40,271 nucleotides of DNA from Nitrospirota bacterium (GTDB lineage Bacteria > Nitrospirota > Nitrospiria > Nitrospirales > Nitrospiraceae), in contig JAUXQT010000110.1 in the NCBI GenBank assembly GCA_030682135.1, positions 1-40,271 on the forward strand, read 5' to 3'. Below are positions 39,977 through 40,271 of the stretch, one piece after another. The stretch's first letter is position 1. Every line of letters begins with the position of its first letter. The notes under the pieces were generated by a model. It was given only the letters and a program-made list of their open reading frames with translations. It made no database searches and was not told the DNA's origin. A program made the position numbers and the translations under genes.

Positions 39977-40271
39977 GCCTCGGATCGAGACCTTGACCGA
40001 CTAAGAGTCCGAGCACCACCTTGCCCAGACGTTGGTGCTGGTCCGATGGGACCTCCAGGAACCGAATGCCCGTCGAGGAGGGGTGAACGGAACAGACCAT
40101 CGCCGTCTCAATATAGATCGCGTCGTCCTCCACCGTAGGCTTCAACAGCAATTCGATGAAGGCTCCTTTCTGAAATCCCGTCGTCTGCAAAGTACACCCA
40201 TCCATCGAAATGTCGGTAATGCGGTTGGTCATCGACTGATGGCTGTCGAGCACTTGCACCTCGATGGAGGC
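39966..40271 (-). CDS. PilZ-domain protein, C-terminal part (start lies outside the window)
   Basis: 101 codons in frame to the window edge. The second c-di-GMP-binding motif of PilZ is present as TDISMDGC (D/N-x-S-x-x-G), followed by beta-barrel strands IELLLKPTVEDDAIYIETAM and GIRFLE. The RxxxR motif should be just upstream, beyond the edge. An internal ATG at 40259 is unlikely to be the start because the open frame continues. It would be a c-di-GMP receptor controlling motility, pili or exopolysaccharide. Confidence 0.78.
   Translation of the reverse strand, partial: ASIEVQVLDSHQSMTNRITDISMDGCTLQTTGFQKGAFIELLLKPTVEDDAIYIETAMVCSVHPSSTGIRFLEVPSDQHQRLGKVVLGLLVGQGLDPRLNA

Noticed and set aside
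1-40271. Avoidance of CTCGAG, the predicted restriction target.
   Set aside because: By eye I counted about six sites, near 2938, 5071, 20967, 22620, 25793 and 29512. Random expectation at this GC content is roughly a dozen, but a manual count over one window is not adequate evidence.

Overview
The window is a high-GC bacterial chromosome segment, almost certainly from a nitrite-oxidising Nitrospira (phylum Nitrospirota). The key evidence is at the left edge: the minus-strand gene running off the window encodes the Tat-targeted N-terminus of a periplasmic-type nitrite oxidoreductase alpha subunit (NxrA). Upstream of it lie a well-formed sigma-54 promoter and the genes for a sensor kinase and a sigma-54-dependent response regulator. 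The rest is mostly core metabolism, with one small defence cassette and many palindromic repeats. No rRNA, tRNA, CRISPR array or transposase gene was found.

Layout. 1-4.3 kb: nxrA start, its control region, and the regulator/kinase pair. 4.5-11.7 kb (mostly minus strand): rsmA, a small unknown gene, pdxA, a cation exchanger, larC, an inverted exported protein, larB and gpsA. 12-13.5 kb: an outer-membrane barrel gene behind a second sigma-54-type promoter, and a zinc-ribbon membrane protein. 13.7-17.1 kb: an arginine dihydrolase and an ornithine cyclodeaminase encoded separately (fused in cyanobacterial AgrE/ArgZ), then truD. 17.2-19.4 kb: an exported protein, a metallophosphoesterase and a HEAT-repeat membrane protein. 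19.5-23.4 kb: a PaeR7I/XhoI-like restriction-modification pair plus a PIN-like nuclease, bracketed by inverted 37-bp repeats. 23.5-28.5 kb: MarR regulator, MBL-fold hydrolase, and a tightly coupled LON-domain/ABC transporter/SirB1-like operon. 28.6-36.1 kb: CrtC/AttH-like lipocalin, Asp-box lipoprotein, CpxP-like lipoprotein, lipid-type methyltransferase and several unknown genes. 36.4-40.3 kb: glutamine amidotransferase, dapL, folK, panC and the end of a PilZ protein.

The least ordinary content is between the genes. Several families of imperfect palindromes occupy most intergenic spaces. I call them A (conserved ends with TAGCAGG and TGCTGAAAAAG), B (conserved GCGCGC core in locus-specific arms), C (a long AT-ended inverted repeat), D (GGTTTGTTTGG-type hairpins) and E (iterated GAAGGCTGAAGG). 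A, C and E sit at the convergent gene ends and often supply the stop codons. D sits at same-strand junctions just upstream of a start codon. Paired base changes in the central hairpin of family A argue that folding, not sequence, is maintained.

Logic. The kinase and regulator probably switch nxr (and possibly the outer-membrane gene) through sigma-54. The split arginine pathway would release ammonia and give proline. The restriction cassette and PIN gene look like an acquired defence module.
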